DNA from: Vitellaria paradoxa
Lineage: Eukaryota; Streptophyta; Magnoliopsida; Ericales; Sapotaceae
DNA length: 64,000 nucleotides
NCBI GenBank assembly: GCA_019916065.1
Contig: CM034237.1
Location: 19,241,752 to 19,305,751, forward strand
Direction of reading: 5' to 3'
Shown piece after piece: positions 19,926-29,777 of this stretch. Position numbers and translations under genes: made by a program. Numbering within the stretch: position 1 is the stretch's first letter; each line of letters begins with the position of its first letter. The notes under the pieces were generated by a model that had not been told where the DNA came from, ran no database searches, and saw only the letters and a list, made by a program, of their open reading frames with translations.

Positions 19926-22397
19926 TCATTGTTTCTTAATCCACACTCCAGTCCCGTTGCATGGGAAGAAAGTGAGTTTTGGGCATTTTACCTTCTCCAA
20001 GAGACTCAATTTTGGAAATAATTCCTGCAGTTCCCACCAATCCATCTCTATTTCAGTCAAGTACTTTAGGCGCAATTCTATGACCCCCTCCCACTTGTGC
20101 TTTTCTGCCTCGATGTCAATTTCTTGAAATTGGCCCAGATCAGAGAATTTTCCTCCTCTGATGTAGAGTTTCTTTAATTTCTTCAAATTGCAAGGCATCA
20201 GCCAATGAGGTGTATTCATGAAAGGGAAACACTGAAGGTCCAATTTTTCCAGTTCCTCAGGAAGTAGATCTCGAATTGTCGACTCTGGTGTCCTAGAGGG
20301 ACCTGTCAGTGTTCGGAGAAGTCTCTTTGCAGGTGATGCTCCACCAATCCCTTTCTTTCTGCCATCTTCCCTATTTACACCTCTTGGAGTCCCAGACGCC
20401 TGGTTAGCTCTTTCAAGACCAGATTTATTGGCAGATGCTGCTGCTTGTTCTGCTGCACTAATGCCTCTATTTTTTCCATCTTTTCTATTTTCTGTTCTTG
20501 GGGTCCCTGCTGTTTTCTTAGAGGTAGATGATATTGTCGGAGGGCTTTGAGGACCTGGCTTCTTGCCAGCTGGATTTCCTTGTTCTGCTCCACTGTCTTT
20601 AGTTTGGCTATCTTTAGTAGCTTGTATGGAGCCTCTTCCCCATGCAATTGTTAGCTTCCTAAGCTTTTTGAACTGATATAAAGCACGCCTCTCCCTCTCT
20701 GAAGGAAATTCATCCACGCCAGTACAAATGCTCAATTTTCTGAGCATCGTCAATTTCCGCATATCATCAAGAGTGCATGAGTGTTTCCCTGCTGATTCTC
20801 CCACCACAAACCCATTCAGGACCTCGAGTTTGGAGAGCGATGCAAGCCCCTTGGGCATCTGATCTAGCAGATAACACTCGGACATATCCAAGTGTGTCAA
20901 ATTCTTGAGCAAACCAATTCCTTCTGGAAGTTCCTCAAGGTTGTGACAGGCTCTAAGGTCGAGAATTGTGAGATTAGTAAGCTTCAAGATAGATGCAGGA
21001 AGCTTTGTAATTCTAGAGATCCCTTGAAGGCTCAAAAACCTCAGATATTTCATATTTTCCAACCCGTCCAAAACATTTGCATTTCTTGTCTTGAAAGTCA
21101 TAGAATCCTCAACTTCAATGTGATGCGTTGCGGCAGTCTGCCACGTTGCTGCAGTCTGCCACCTTCCCAAATAAAGAACATTAATATTCTTCATCTTTAA
21201 AAACCATTCAGGCTTAAACTCTAGAATAGCCTCACTAACATTGAACAATGCATGAAGCTTTTCCAAGCACTTAGTATCTGTTAACCCTTTACCCGTTAAG
21301 CAAGCACAGCGAGACTCAGAGTAGTCTGCTTTTGCATTTCCTTCATCATCAAAGTCAAAGAAGTTAGCCGCCTTAGCAAGCTTAATCAGCATAACGCGAA
21401 CAAAAGGATGAACAACGCATGCATCGACTTGAAGACTATTCTTTTTGTAAACAGCCTCAATGAAACCATTCTCAATAAGCTTGTTGAAGAATTTATTGGC
21501 AAATTGCTCTGCTGTTTTTGGTTTGGTGTCCTCTGATGCTGTATTGAGTTCTTGCACCGCTGTGTTTTCTCTTCGAAGTGGAGGTACAAAACCTTCCCCA
21601 ATCCACCAGTATAACATGACCCTCTTTTTTATTTCCATCTTTTCTGGGAACACAGAAAAACACAACAGACACAGCTTCAATTCATCCTCGAGCTCATGGT
21701 AACGTGCTTCAAAATCTTTGAAGACCAGGCTTTGTCCCAATTCCGTGCTCCTGTTTAAGTTAGGCATTTTCTCGAGCACCTTACTGGTAATGGTTCGGTT
21801 ACCGTTTGCACTATCATTTAAGCGCTGAAAGCGAAGCAATTCTAAATCTTCAGCCTCAAACTTATGCTTGGAAGAGACAAGCTGCTTTAACTTCTTGACA
21901 TCCTTCTTCAGTTCCCGGAACTCTTCGGCATCTGCAGAGTCTTCTTTGAGCTTCTTGAACTTCTCGGTCAACGCTCTGATTGAATCATCGCACTTACTCA
22001 TCCTCGCACGGGAATTCTCCATGGATATCAGATCTGCTTCTATCAAGTTTGAAAGCGCATCGAGCTCGTCTTGACTTCTGTTGCTGCTATTGTTAATGGT
22101 GGTGTCAGCTGCGACAAATAAGGTGGGTTTGTTGCCAACTGATTTGGTTCGAGAGACTTTTTGACCGGAATTGAAAGAGGGGCACAGAAAACTCACTTTC
22201 TTGGATTGCTCTTCTGCTTTCAGATGATCTACAACACCACCGGAGGCCGGTTCACCGTCCTCGTTGATGGTGGCGTGGTGGGTTGTCTCTGTCTGGGTCA
22301 ATTTGTTCGAGAAGGGAGTGTGGCTGGTTTCTTCGGCCGGAACAATTTCGCTGCCGTGGCCGGTGCCGGAGGAGATAACGATCGAAGGAGATGACAT
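19926..22397 (-). CDS. RPP13-like-4 type protein: coiled coil, winged helix, LRR, no NB
   Basis: An 823-residue intronless protein. Visible order: a low-complexity N-terminus (1-~105); a charged coiled coil (~110-195, rich in K/E/L heptads); a winged-helix segment (~235-345) containing the RNBS-D-like LCLLCFSVFPE and WWIGEGFV, where VHPFVRVMLIKLAK stands at the MHD position; LRRs (~405-560, LRFLSLQG, LTILDLRACHNLEELPEGIG, LTHLDMSECYLL); a disordered basic insert (~590-720); then conserved terminal LRRs (LEKLDLQCFPF, LKKLYIRGGKFSDLGQ, LEKVKCPKLTFFP). There is no P-loop, kinase 2 or GLPLA: the NB part is missing between coiled coil and winged helix. This matches what databases call 'disease resistance RPP13-like protein 4'. 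The start ATG at 22397 is followed by an open frame with no lesion. It converges on the NB-only gene at 16384-17550. It is probably a cytosolic or peripheral immune component; the molecular function is not shown by sequence. Confidence 0.88.
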   Translation of the reverse strand: MSSPSIVISSGTGHGSEIVPAEETSHTPFSNKLTQTETTHHATINEDGEPASGGVVDHLKAEEQSKKVSFLCPSFNSGQKVSRTKSVGNKPTLFVAADTTINNSSNRSQDELDALSNLIEADLISMENSRARMSKCDDSIRALTEKFKKLKEDSADAEEFRELKKDVKKLKQLVSSKHKFEAEDLELLRFQRLNDSANGNRTITSKVLEKMPNLNRSTELGQSLVFKDFEARYHELEDELKLCLLCFSVFPEKMEIKKRVMLYWWIGEGFVPPLRRENTAVQELNTASEDTKPKTAEQFANKFFNKLIENGFIEAVYKKNSLQVDACVVHPFVRVMLIKLAKAANFFDFDDEGNAKADYSESRCACLTGKGLTDTKCLEKLHALFNVSEAILEFKPEWFLKMKNINVLYLGRWQTAATWQTAATHHIEVEDSMTFKTRNANVLDGLENMKYLRFLSLQGISRITKLPASILKLTNLTILDLRACHNLEELPEGIGLLKNLTHLDMSECYLLDQMPKGLASLSKLEVLNGFVVGESAGKHSCTLDDMRKLTMLRKLSICTGVDEFPSERERRALYQFKKLRKLTIAWGRGSIQATKDSQTKDSGAEQGNPAGKKPGPQSPPTISSTSKKTAGTPRTENRKDGKNRGISAAEQAAASANKSGLERANQASGTPRGVNREDGRKKGIGGASPAKRLLRTLTGPSRTPESTIRDLLPEELEKLDLQCFPFMNTPHWLMPCNLKKLKKLYIRGGKFSDLGQFQEIDIEAEKHKWEGVIELRLKYLTEIEMDWWELQELFPKLSLLEKVKCPKLTFFPCNGTGVWIKKQ
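20342..20515 (-). repeat. Internal 114-bp tandem repeat in the LRR-protein insert
   Basis: Within the disordered insert, GTPRTENRKDGKNRGI and GTPRGVNREDGRKKGI repeat with a 38-residue (114-bp) period. The period is a multiple of three, so it expanded without breaking the frame. It accounts for part of the unusually long insert between LRR blocks. Confidence 0.8.
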
Positions 22398-22599
22398 CCT
22401 TTGTGTGCTGAAGAAAACAGAGAACGAGGCGAGGCAAGATGAGAAGGTGACGTATACACATCTCCAAAAAAATCAAACTAAAAGCAACAATGGGCGGGTT
22501 GAACGCCTACAAGGGATCAAAAATTTAAAAAAAATAAAAAATATTAGTCATTTTTTTTTTTTTTGTGTTTAAAAAATCAACTAATAAAGCTCGTTAGGA

Positions 22600-22945
22600 G
22601 TAATAAAAAATAAGATAAATTGTAATGAAATGTGGTTTGGAGTTGATTTTGACGTCTTTTGTTTTATGAAAAGTAGCAAATCGTGGGAATGATTTTTTAA
22701 ATCCGTTCCCACGGATTCAAAAAAATTCACAAAAAATAACGACAATGGTGCTCATTTGAAAATTTTCGACACGAAGAATACGATTGTATAAAAAATTTAC
22801 ACATTTGGTTAACCTACTTCCTGATTTTTTATTTTTTTAGTGAAATATTAAAATTTTTTGAAATTTGTAATGGTAGGAAAATTAGAGGTAAAGGGATTGT
22901 TGGAGATTTATAAAATTAGTTTATGATGCCAAACGGGACCTAGGA
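22600..22945 (-). repeat. Hairpin MITE-like repeat, inverted dispersed copy
   Basis: Reverse-complement match to 3385-3690: CCGTTCCCACGG, the TTTTCGACACGAAGAA block and CACATTTGGTTAACCTA are all recognisable. It ends with CCAAACGGGACCTAGG on the right and has GGTTTGGAGT near the left. It lies about 200 bases upstream of the LRR gene start, within its likely promoter region. Confidence 0.6.
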
Positions 22946-23284
22946 GTGGTTAAAGTAATTCGTTCAAACGGTACAAAGTAAGTCGTTTTAACAGTTTTAA
23001 TCAAAAATAGTATGAAAAATTGATAAATATTAAAAAAATAAAAAAAAGTAAAATTTTTTTTACAATTTTTGTAACTTTTTATCAAAATTTGTAAAATTTA
23101 AATTTTAAAAATAAACGTAAAAAAAATGACAAAAATTAATAAAAATAAATAAATATTTATAATTTTTTTGTAACATCAAGTGATTTTTAACCTAGCTAAA
23201 TGGGGCCACATCAACTATCTATATTCCTGACGTAAACGGCTGCTTTCCTGAAACTAATTAATAGGTCAATTAGACTAGTGAAGA
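22946..23284. other. AT-rich intergenic, no gene
   Basis: Nothing recognisable. A/T-rich sequence with homopolymer runs. Confidence 0.5.
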
Positions 23285-23286
23285 GT

Positions 23287-23412
23287 GTTAGTTAATCAAA
23301 ATTGATCAAAATTTATTAATTTATTATATTTTTTAATTAAATTTTATTAAATATTATTTTTATATTAAATCTTTATTATTTTTTGACTAAATTTTTATTA
23401 ATTAAACAACCC
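23287..23412. mobile_element. Small TIR MITE remnant
   Basis: Terminal inverted ends AGTGTTAGTTAATCA... and, reversed from the right, AAGGGTTGTTTAATTAAT, around an A/T-only core. It resembles the GTTTGATTA-type elements at about 4150-4310, 15270-15420 and 43518-43686. Confidence 0.4.
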
Positions 23413-24242
23413 TTACTATACAATAAATTTGCGATGGTCTGTCGTCGTCATAGAACTCGTTGTTCTATGCACTGCCATTGGACTTTCCTTTCATTTTTTC
23501 TTTGCAGAGGAACTTTCTCCCATGGCTGACAGTGGAGTTGACACAGTTAAAACTCTTGCATGGTCAGGCTCCTTCGTTTCAATTTAAAGTATCTTTAGAA
23601 AATTATTTTTACTTATATTTTTTTAAGATATTAGAAAAGTATACATTTAATAAAATATTTTACGCTAAAATAAGCAAAATAAACCTAAATTGCACGTATG
23701 TGTCAATATTTACTTACTTTGAGGTGTCAAAAACTGAATTGAAACTAAATAATATAACCAAAATTTTGATTCTCTGCTTCAGTTAACTCAATTTTGAGTT
23801 CTGTTTTAATTATTTTTAAATTTAAAGTATATTTTGGTTTGCAAATGAATATTATATTTGCAGAATTGAAACAACTGAAAATAAAATTACATATTAAAAT
23901 ATTATAATATATTTGTAGAAAAATAAAATTTGATAGGAGGTATTTATATATACAAAAATGATTTTGATTAATTCGATTTTAATCGAAATGGAAATATTTT
24001 TTTTAATTCATTTGATTCATTTTTTTATTTTTTTATTGCAACAATTGAGTTTCTTCTATTAAGCTTGAAGCCCAAATTCTTTTATTTGTTCAAACAGTAC
24101 ATGGCCCATTCTTTTGCTGAACCCAAGTCCCATTTAGTCCACTCTTCTAACTCAAGACCTATGCCCATGCATCGGCTTCCCAGTTAACACACATTTGTAT
24201 CAAACTTTCTCTATTCCTTATTTTGGTATGCCAGGTAACATT
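23413..24242. other. AT-rich intergenic, no gene
   Basis: A 108-aa open frame at 23460-23786 has no recognisable domain and is strongly A/T-biased. Nothing else is supported. Confidence 0.45.
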
Positions 24243-24243
24243 T

Positions 24244-24281
<38 letters not shown>
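24243..24281. repeat. GA dinucleotide microsatellite
   Basis: About 19 uninterrupted AG units. Simple repeat. Confidence 0.95.
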
Positions 24282-24284
<3 letters not shown>

Positions 24285-24449
24285 AGCGGAAAGACAGTCC
24301 GTCGTAATCTACAGGTGCCTAGGACCCAAAAAAAGAAAACTCAAAATTTTAAAAGTTTGATTAATAAAAAAATATTAAATAATATTTTAAACCAACTAAA
24401 ATTTAATAAATTTATGACACTTTGTATTTTTTTTCAATTCTCACGTAAT

Positions 24450-24850
24450 TTTTGAATTTTTTATTTTAATTTTATCTATTCATGTTATAATTAATTCATG
24501 TTTAATGTATTAATTATTATTTTTTAATTTTATTTAAAATTCTATACCCATAATTTTCAAAAAATTTTTACTTTTAACTCTATCTAGAAATGTCATAATT
24601 ATTTCATATTTAATGTATTAATTATTTTTTAATTTTATTTAAAATTTTACCTTACACTACTTTTGAACTTTTACTTTAACTTTATTTATAAATGTCATAA
24701 TTATCTCATATTTAATACATTAATTATTATTTTTAATTATATTTAAAATTCTACCAAGAAAATACTTTTGAACTTTTTTAATTTTATCTATATATGTCAA
24801 AATTCATCTCATAATTATTGCATCATTATTTTCTTAATTTTTTAAAAATT
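24450..24850. repeat. Short tandem repeat array, ~105 bp period
   Basis: The block around TCATAATTATTTCATATTTA recurs at about 24486, 24594 and 24698, with a weaker fourth copy near 24800, each followed by ATTAATTATT and TATTTAAAATT. The copies are degenerate. No coding capacity. Confidence 0.7.
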
Positions 24851-25227
24851 ATGTCTAACACACATATCAAAAAGTTAGACTCTTCTAAAAGTTTCGCTTA
24901 AATCTCTAAATTTCTAAACACGGCTACGCGGGGAGAGAAAAAAAAGCAATGGAGAAGAAGAAAAAGAAAGGAGAAGAGAGGGGAAGCTTACGAGATTTGT
25001 TAGTTATTTTTCTGTATGCACCAGGTTCTTCAAATCTTTCTTCTTACTGTTTAACGTTAACCATATTTGTGTTGTTCTTTAAGAGGTAAGGTATAAACTC
25101 TTCATTAATGGTTTTCACTCAGTGTGGTATAATGAATCATTGGTGCATATGCCTGCATATGTTAAAGCTGGCATTTGATTCGAACACATATATATTGTCA
25201 GGTTTTTGTTAATGATCGACAATTTAG

Positions 25228-25398
25228 GGGTTGTTTGGAGTAAAAAAAAAATAAGATAAATTGAGATAAAATGAGATAAATTATGGTTTGAGGAGAGTTC
25301 GTAATACGTGCAGTAAGAGAAAAAATTGATGTGATATAAAGTTAACAGAGATTTATAGAGTTTTTTGAAAATTTTCAGCAAACCAAACGACCCTCTAA
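25228..25398. mobile_element. Tourist-like MITE
   Basis: Ends TTAGGGGTTGTTTGGAG and ...CCAAACGACCCTCTAA are inverted copies of each other, about 170 bp apart. The core has ATAAATTGAGATAAAATGAG, as in related copies at 3705, 9245 and 15938. Confidence 0.65.
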
Positions 25399-25610
25399 GA
25401 ACCCAATTGTTTTAAATTTAACAGTTTTAGAGATATGGTTACGGCATCAAATGTATAGATTTGATCGATTTTGCATTCAGAACATTGCAAAATAGTCAAA
25501 GTACAAAACATTGAAGCGTATCAGAATACAGAGCTAACTAAAAGAAGCTCACACTGGAAGAATATGCATCCTTGGCACTCGCTCACAGCAAGGTGACAAC
25601 AAGTTGCAAG

Positions 25611-28172
25611 CAAGGGGCGGAACTACACTTGGGCTTGGGTGGGCTACAAGTCGGGTGAATATTTAAGAGTGTTTTAGTGCTTTTAGAAACTATAAACAAC
25701 TTTATGTCCAGTCCAGTCCAACCCAAGCTCAGCGCAACCCAAGTTAAATTAATAAAAGCTTATTTAAAATAGAGTAATAACTGTGGGGCAAAACGGCCAC
25801 TAAACCCTTAAAACATCCCTCCATTATTTCTTTCTTCTCTTTCTCTTCTTTTCATGTGAAATCAAATTCCTCTCTCAGTGCCTCCCCTTCCTTTACTTCG
25901 GCCAACCACACAAGAAAGGTAATTTCTTCTATTTCCTTTTGATTTTTTGTACTTTATTATCTTTCCTTTATCTTCGAATAATCCTATGTCTAATTAATTT
26001 TTTGGACCTTCTTCTAGATACTAGGAAAGGCCTAAATCAAAAGAAGAAAGTTGGGCATATGGAATTGGGGATTTCAATTCAAACTAGCTAGCGTTTGGAT
26101 GCTTTGTGTGGCCAATTAGGGCTAAAAATTGATCCTATAAATCACTTCTTCAAGGGTTGAACGTTTTTAACTTTCAATATTTGGGTTAGTTAAATTTAAT
26201 GATTTTTGCAATCACTACAAAATTCATATTTTGTTAGACTAACTAAGATTCAAATACAGAATTGGAATGTTTTGATAATTAGTACTATTGATTGCGAGAT
26301 TTTTTTTTTTGATATTTTAATTTTATATGGATGACACAAGTTGTTTGTATTTTTCATTATAATGGTAAATCAAGAAAGAAAAGAAGAAAGACACTTTTAT
26401 CATTCTTTAAACCAAGTGATACTATCTCAACAATGACAAGTGATACATCTTGATTGCCATTAATTGCAAGCAATTCAAATGCCAGTAACAATCCTCCTCC
26501 AAAGTCTCAAAGAATAAAAATTGCTAGTGAGTCTCTTGAGTGTAATCCAAGGTTATGTATCTCGATATAGAAGTATCCTCATGATGTTCGTGATTAAGTC
26601 AGACATGGTTATTTCAAATTGGGACCATATCAACCAAAATTGCATAAGGGTAAGTACCCATGGTCTATTGATGGAAAAGAATGTCTTCAATTTCAATGCT
26701 CTTGGTTCAAGAAATTTCCCTAGTTAGAGCACTCCCTTTCTAAAGATGCAACATTTTGTTTTTCATACTTTCTTTTTGAAAAAATACATCTTTATATTTT
26801 ACATTTACTGTTGATGGATTTAAGAGTTGGAAAAGAGTTAACGATGTAAAAAGATGTGCATTTTTTATGTATGTTTGAGGCCTTACTTCACCACACAATA
26901 TTACTGTGAAGGTGGTTGATGATTTAATGAATGTCACATGATATATTGATAAAGTCATAAATGCTCAAACTTTAGAAGAGGGGTTAATCAAATTTGTACC
27001 TTGCAACATGTTGGAATTACTAGGTGGGGCTCTCACTTTGATTATTTTTGAGGCTCAATTGATATGTCTAGTGCAACAATTACTGTACTTGAAAGCATTA
27101 TATATAAGGGTTCCTCAAACTCCTTACATGGGAAAGCTCCAGATTCTTTAATAATGGTGAGGTCCTTTAATTTCTTATTTATTTTGCACTTAATGCATAA
27201 GATTATGGGAATTACAGTTTTGCTTTGTCGGGGCTTGTAACACAAATCACTTAACATCTTAAATGTGATAAATCTAGTCTCGACTACAAAAATATTGCTT
27301 CAATCTTTGTGAGAGAATGGCTTTAATATTATCCTTGAGCATGTTAGATTAGTTTATGGACAATATGACATTGATGCACTTGACATGAGTGTTCATTATA
27401 AACAAGCTAGTCTTTTTTCACAGCAAAAATATCCCATCTCAGTTCAACATCATTATCATAATTATGTATTTAATACTGTGATTGATTTTTAGTTGGAAGA
27501 AACTAAACTCTAAATTCAACGATGATGTAGTCGAACTTTTAATACTAAGCTCTACTTTGGAACCAAAGAACAACTTCAAATTTTTTAACATTGATTGAAT
27601 TTGCAGTGTAGTTGAGAAATTTTACCTTGATGATTTCATTGAACAAGACACGGTATTTACGACTCTAGCTTGAACATTATATGCTTCGATGTGCTTCGTT
27701 ATGAAAAGTTTCATGATTTGTTCATCATTTCTGAATTATGTCAGTAACTAGTTGAGACAAATAAGTTACAATACTACATTATAGTCATTCAGTTAATTTG
27801 TTTTCTGTTAACTCTACCTATTTCGACAACTATGGAGCGAGCATCTATAAAACTGGTTAAGACTACTATTCGTAATAAAATAGAGAAATATTTTTTGAGA
27901 AATTCCATGATTATATATATTGTGAGAGAGTTTACTGAAGATATTGATTCAGATGTGATAATTGATGAATTTTATGTTCAAAACAACTGTCAAACGCAAC
28001 TTCGATAATTTGAGTTTAGGCATTTTAAAGTATCCAGCATCCTATTGTATAATGTAATTGTTTGTTATAGATTGTGATATTTGTAATTTATTAGCTGTGA
28101 TAATTTTGACATCAAATGAATTTGACCTCAAAGTTTCTAAAACATTATTAGGAACCGAATGATTTAATTTAG
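25611..28172 (+). mobile_element. hAT element 1 (ZMYM1-like), decayed
   Basis: The left end CAAGGGGCGGAACTACAC resembles the CAGGGGCGGAG-type terminus of plant hAT elements. A 5' untranslated stretch (to ~26340) is followed by a decayed transposase. A convincing right terminal inverted repeat was not found. A second left-type terminus starts at 28174, immediately after the coding remnant. Confidence 0.6.
26345..28012 (+). pseudogene. hAT transposase-like pseudogene (zinc finger MYM-type 1 family)
   Basis: Reading across several frames recovers, in family order: the N-terminal SWFK.FP-like and SKDATFCF pieces (~26690-26770), GFKSWKRVND-like and VVDDLMN pieces (~26815-26930), then GITRWGSHFDYF and DMSSATITVLE (~27010-27095), DILN..SLVSTTK-like sequence (~27250-27300), and a C-terminal dimerisation remnant with LPISTTMERA (~27823-27855) and DSDVIIDEF (~27945-27975). 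Many in-frame stops and frameshifts make it dead. Known role of the family: cut-and-paste transposase domesticated or mobile in plants and animals. A paralogous, shorter remnant lies at 39247-41110. Confidence 0.75.
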
Positions 28173-28173
28173 T

Positions 28174-28628
28174 CAGGGGTGGAGGCATTTAGTGGTTAAG
28201 GTAAGCTTTAGTTTGGGTAAAATTTCGACTCAAATTTTTTTAGTAATAATATATAATATTTTAGTCTAATTAACCCAGTGTAATATCCAACATATAGCCC
28301 AGATATATTTTAAAAAATTAAAAACAAATTAATAGCCCTAAAAGTCCCCCCCCCAAAAAAAGGCAAAGCAAAGATTAACTCAATGTACTTGCTTTAGTAA
28401 AACTTTATAAATTTTTTTACCTTCTCAATTTTGTGTTATTGCACTCTCTCTCTCTCTCTCCATATATTGAGTTGTAGTGGGTTTGTTTGAGATTTGGACA
28501 TACTTTCAATTTTGTGATCTCTTGGTGAGCGAATTTCTAATATTTATATATTTATATATTGTTTATATATATGATTGTAGGCATATACTCACACTCGCAA
28601 CTCGTAGCTTGTTAAGCCTTGGATCCCT
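28174..28628 (+). mobile_element. hAT element 2, left end fragment
   Basis: Starts CAGGGGTGGAGGCATTTAG, a hAT-type terminus in the same orientation as element 1. It contains a CT microsatellite (28445-28460). It stops at 28629 where an LTR-like start begins. The hAT coding remnant at 39247-41110 may be its continuation beyond the nested insertions. Confidence 0.45.
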
Positions 28629-29708
28629 TGTAATACCCCAAACTTTTGTGTTAATATAAATAGATGGTTATTCGAACATTTTGAGGTAATAGTATATTGA
28701 TTAAGTGGTATTCATCATTAATTGTACTTTAGAGTTAGGAACTTTGAGAAAGATGAGCCAAGCACGTGAGAGTTGGCATTTTAGCACAAGTGTAGAAGAG
28801 GGGAGCACCTTGGGCACATGGAACATGGGCGCCCAAGGTTTGGGCGCATGCAATATGGGCGTCCAAGAGTTTGGGCACACGGCTGAGAAGGTGTTGGGCG
28901 CCTGAGCTATAGTAGAAATGACTGGTATGATGTGTTTTGACTTGTGCGGCCGAGCCTCACCCCTATAAACCTTATATTAGGCTAGGGAGGATGGGAAAGG
29001 TCTGGAAAACACTGTTGAAGATTAAAATATTATCAAATTTATATATATATACATGTACAGACGAAAGAGATGAAGACTTTTGAGGTTGGAGAGAGAAGAA
29101 CTTGGGAAAGGATGAAGGAAGAAGAAACAAAGAGAACTGGGAAGGATTTGTATGGTAAGTGTCTCTAACCCTAACCAAAATCAAATTAAACTTGTAAGGA
29201 TGTAGTTAAGCACTCAAGGAACCTATCTATGTGATTTGTTTGTTGTTTAGATCAAAAGGTGAAGAGATTAAATCTTCCAAGTTTGGAAGGTTGAAATCGG
29301 GAGGAAGACCACCTCTTATTCTTCATCTTTATTCAACTTGAAGTAGGGATTTTATGCTCAATCTTACATATATGATGTGTAACAAGGTCTAGAACAACAC
29401 TTGAGTAACCCTAGCAAGTTTTGATTTCATTCAAGAAAGAAAATGGGAGTTGCATACATATATCAAAGGGAGATTTAAAATTCAAGGGATAAACTGCAAA
29501 ACAACCACATGGTAACTGCAATGTCCCTAAATTCTGTTAATATGCATCTAACCAATTAGACCATTGCAAGATACCATACAGGAAAAGTGAACTATCCTTT
29601 TTTTTTTCTTTTCTTTTTTTGGTAAATGCAACATAACACACCAAATCAAACTTATATTGTGCATTTATCATACACAAGGTTACATAGAAATCATGCACCA
29701 TCTACATT
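28629..29708 (+). repeat. LTR fragment (left part) of a Ty3-type retrotransposon
   Basis: Begins TGTAATACCCCAAAC, a typical start for plant Ty3-type LTRs, and carries a promoter-like CTATAAACC at 28963-28971 downstream of a G/C-richer block with repeated GGGCGCCCAAGG-type motifs. The matching LTR end (GGGACATGACA) appears at about 39236-39246, so later insertions seem to have split the LTR. Matching target duplications were not found. Confidence 0.45.
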
Positions 29709-29777
29709 CACTACTGGAAAGACCAATATTAGCGACCGCCACAAGTGGTCGCTAAAATTGAAAAAGTGGCCACTAAA
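28715..29777. repeat. 1063-bp tandem duplication, unit A
   Basis: Direct repeat with 29778-30841 at an offset of 1063 (1064 near the end because of one extra T). The units differ only at scattered sites. Unit A contains LTR-derived sequence and, at its right end, 69 bases of a CACTA transposon terminus (29709-29777). Confidence 0.93.
29709..29777 (+). mobile_element. Orphan CACTA 5' terminus
   Basis: CACTACTGGAAAGACCA followed by ATTAGCGACCGCC and its inverted partner: 69 bases of the CACTA left end, carried by the tandem duplication. It keeps the canonical C at position 1, which the full element at 30773 has lost. Confidence 0.85.

Noticed and set aside
22161..22572. Plus-strand ORFs opposite the start of the LRR gene
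   Set aside because: Antisense shadows of the real coding frame, with no domain.
26214..26234. CACTACAAAA as the left end matching the CACTA terminus at 38911
   Set aside because: It lies inside the 5' region of the hAT element, lacks subterminal GTGACAT motifs and would require an implausibly large element. It is probably chance.
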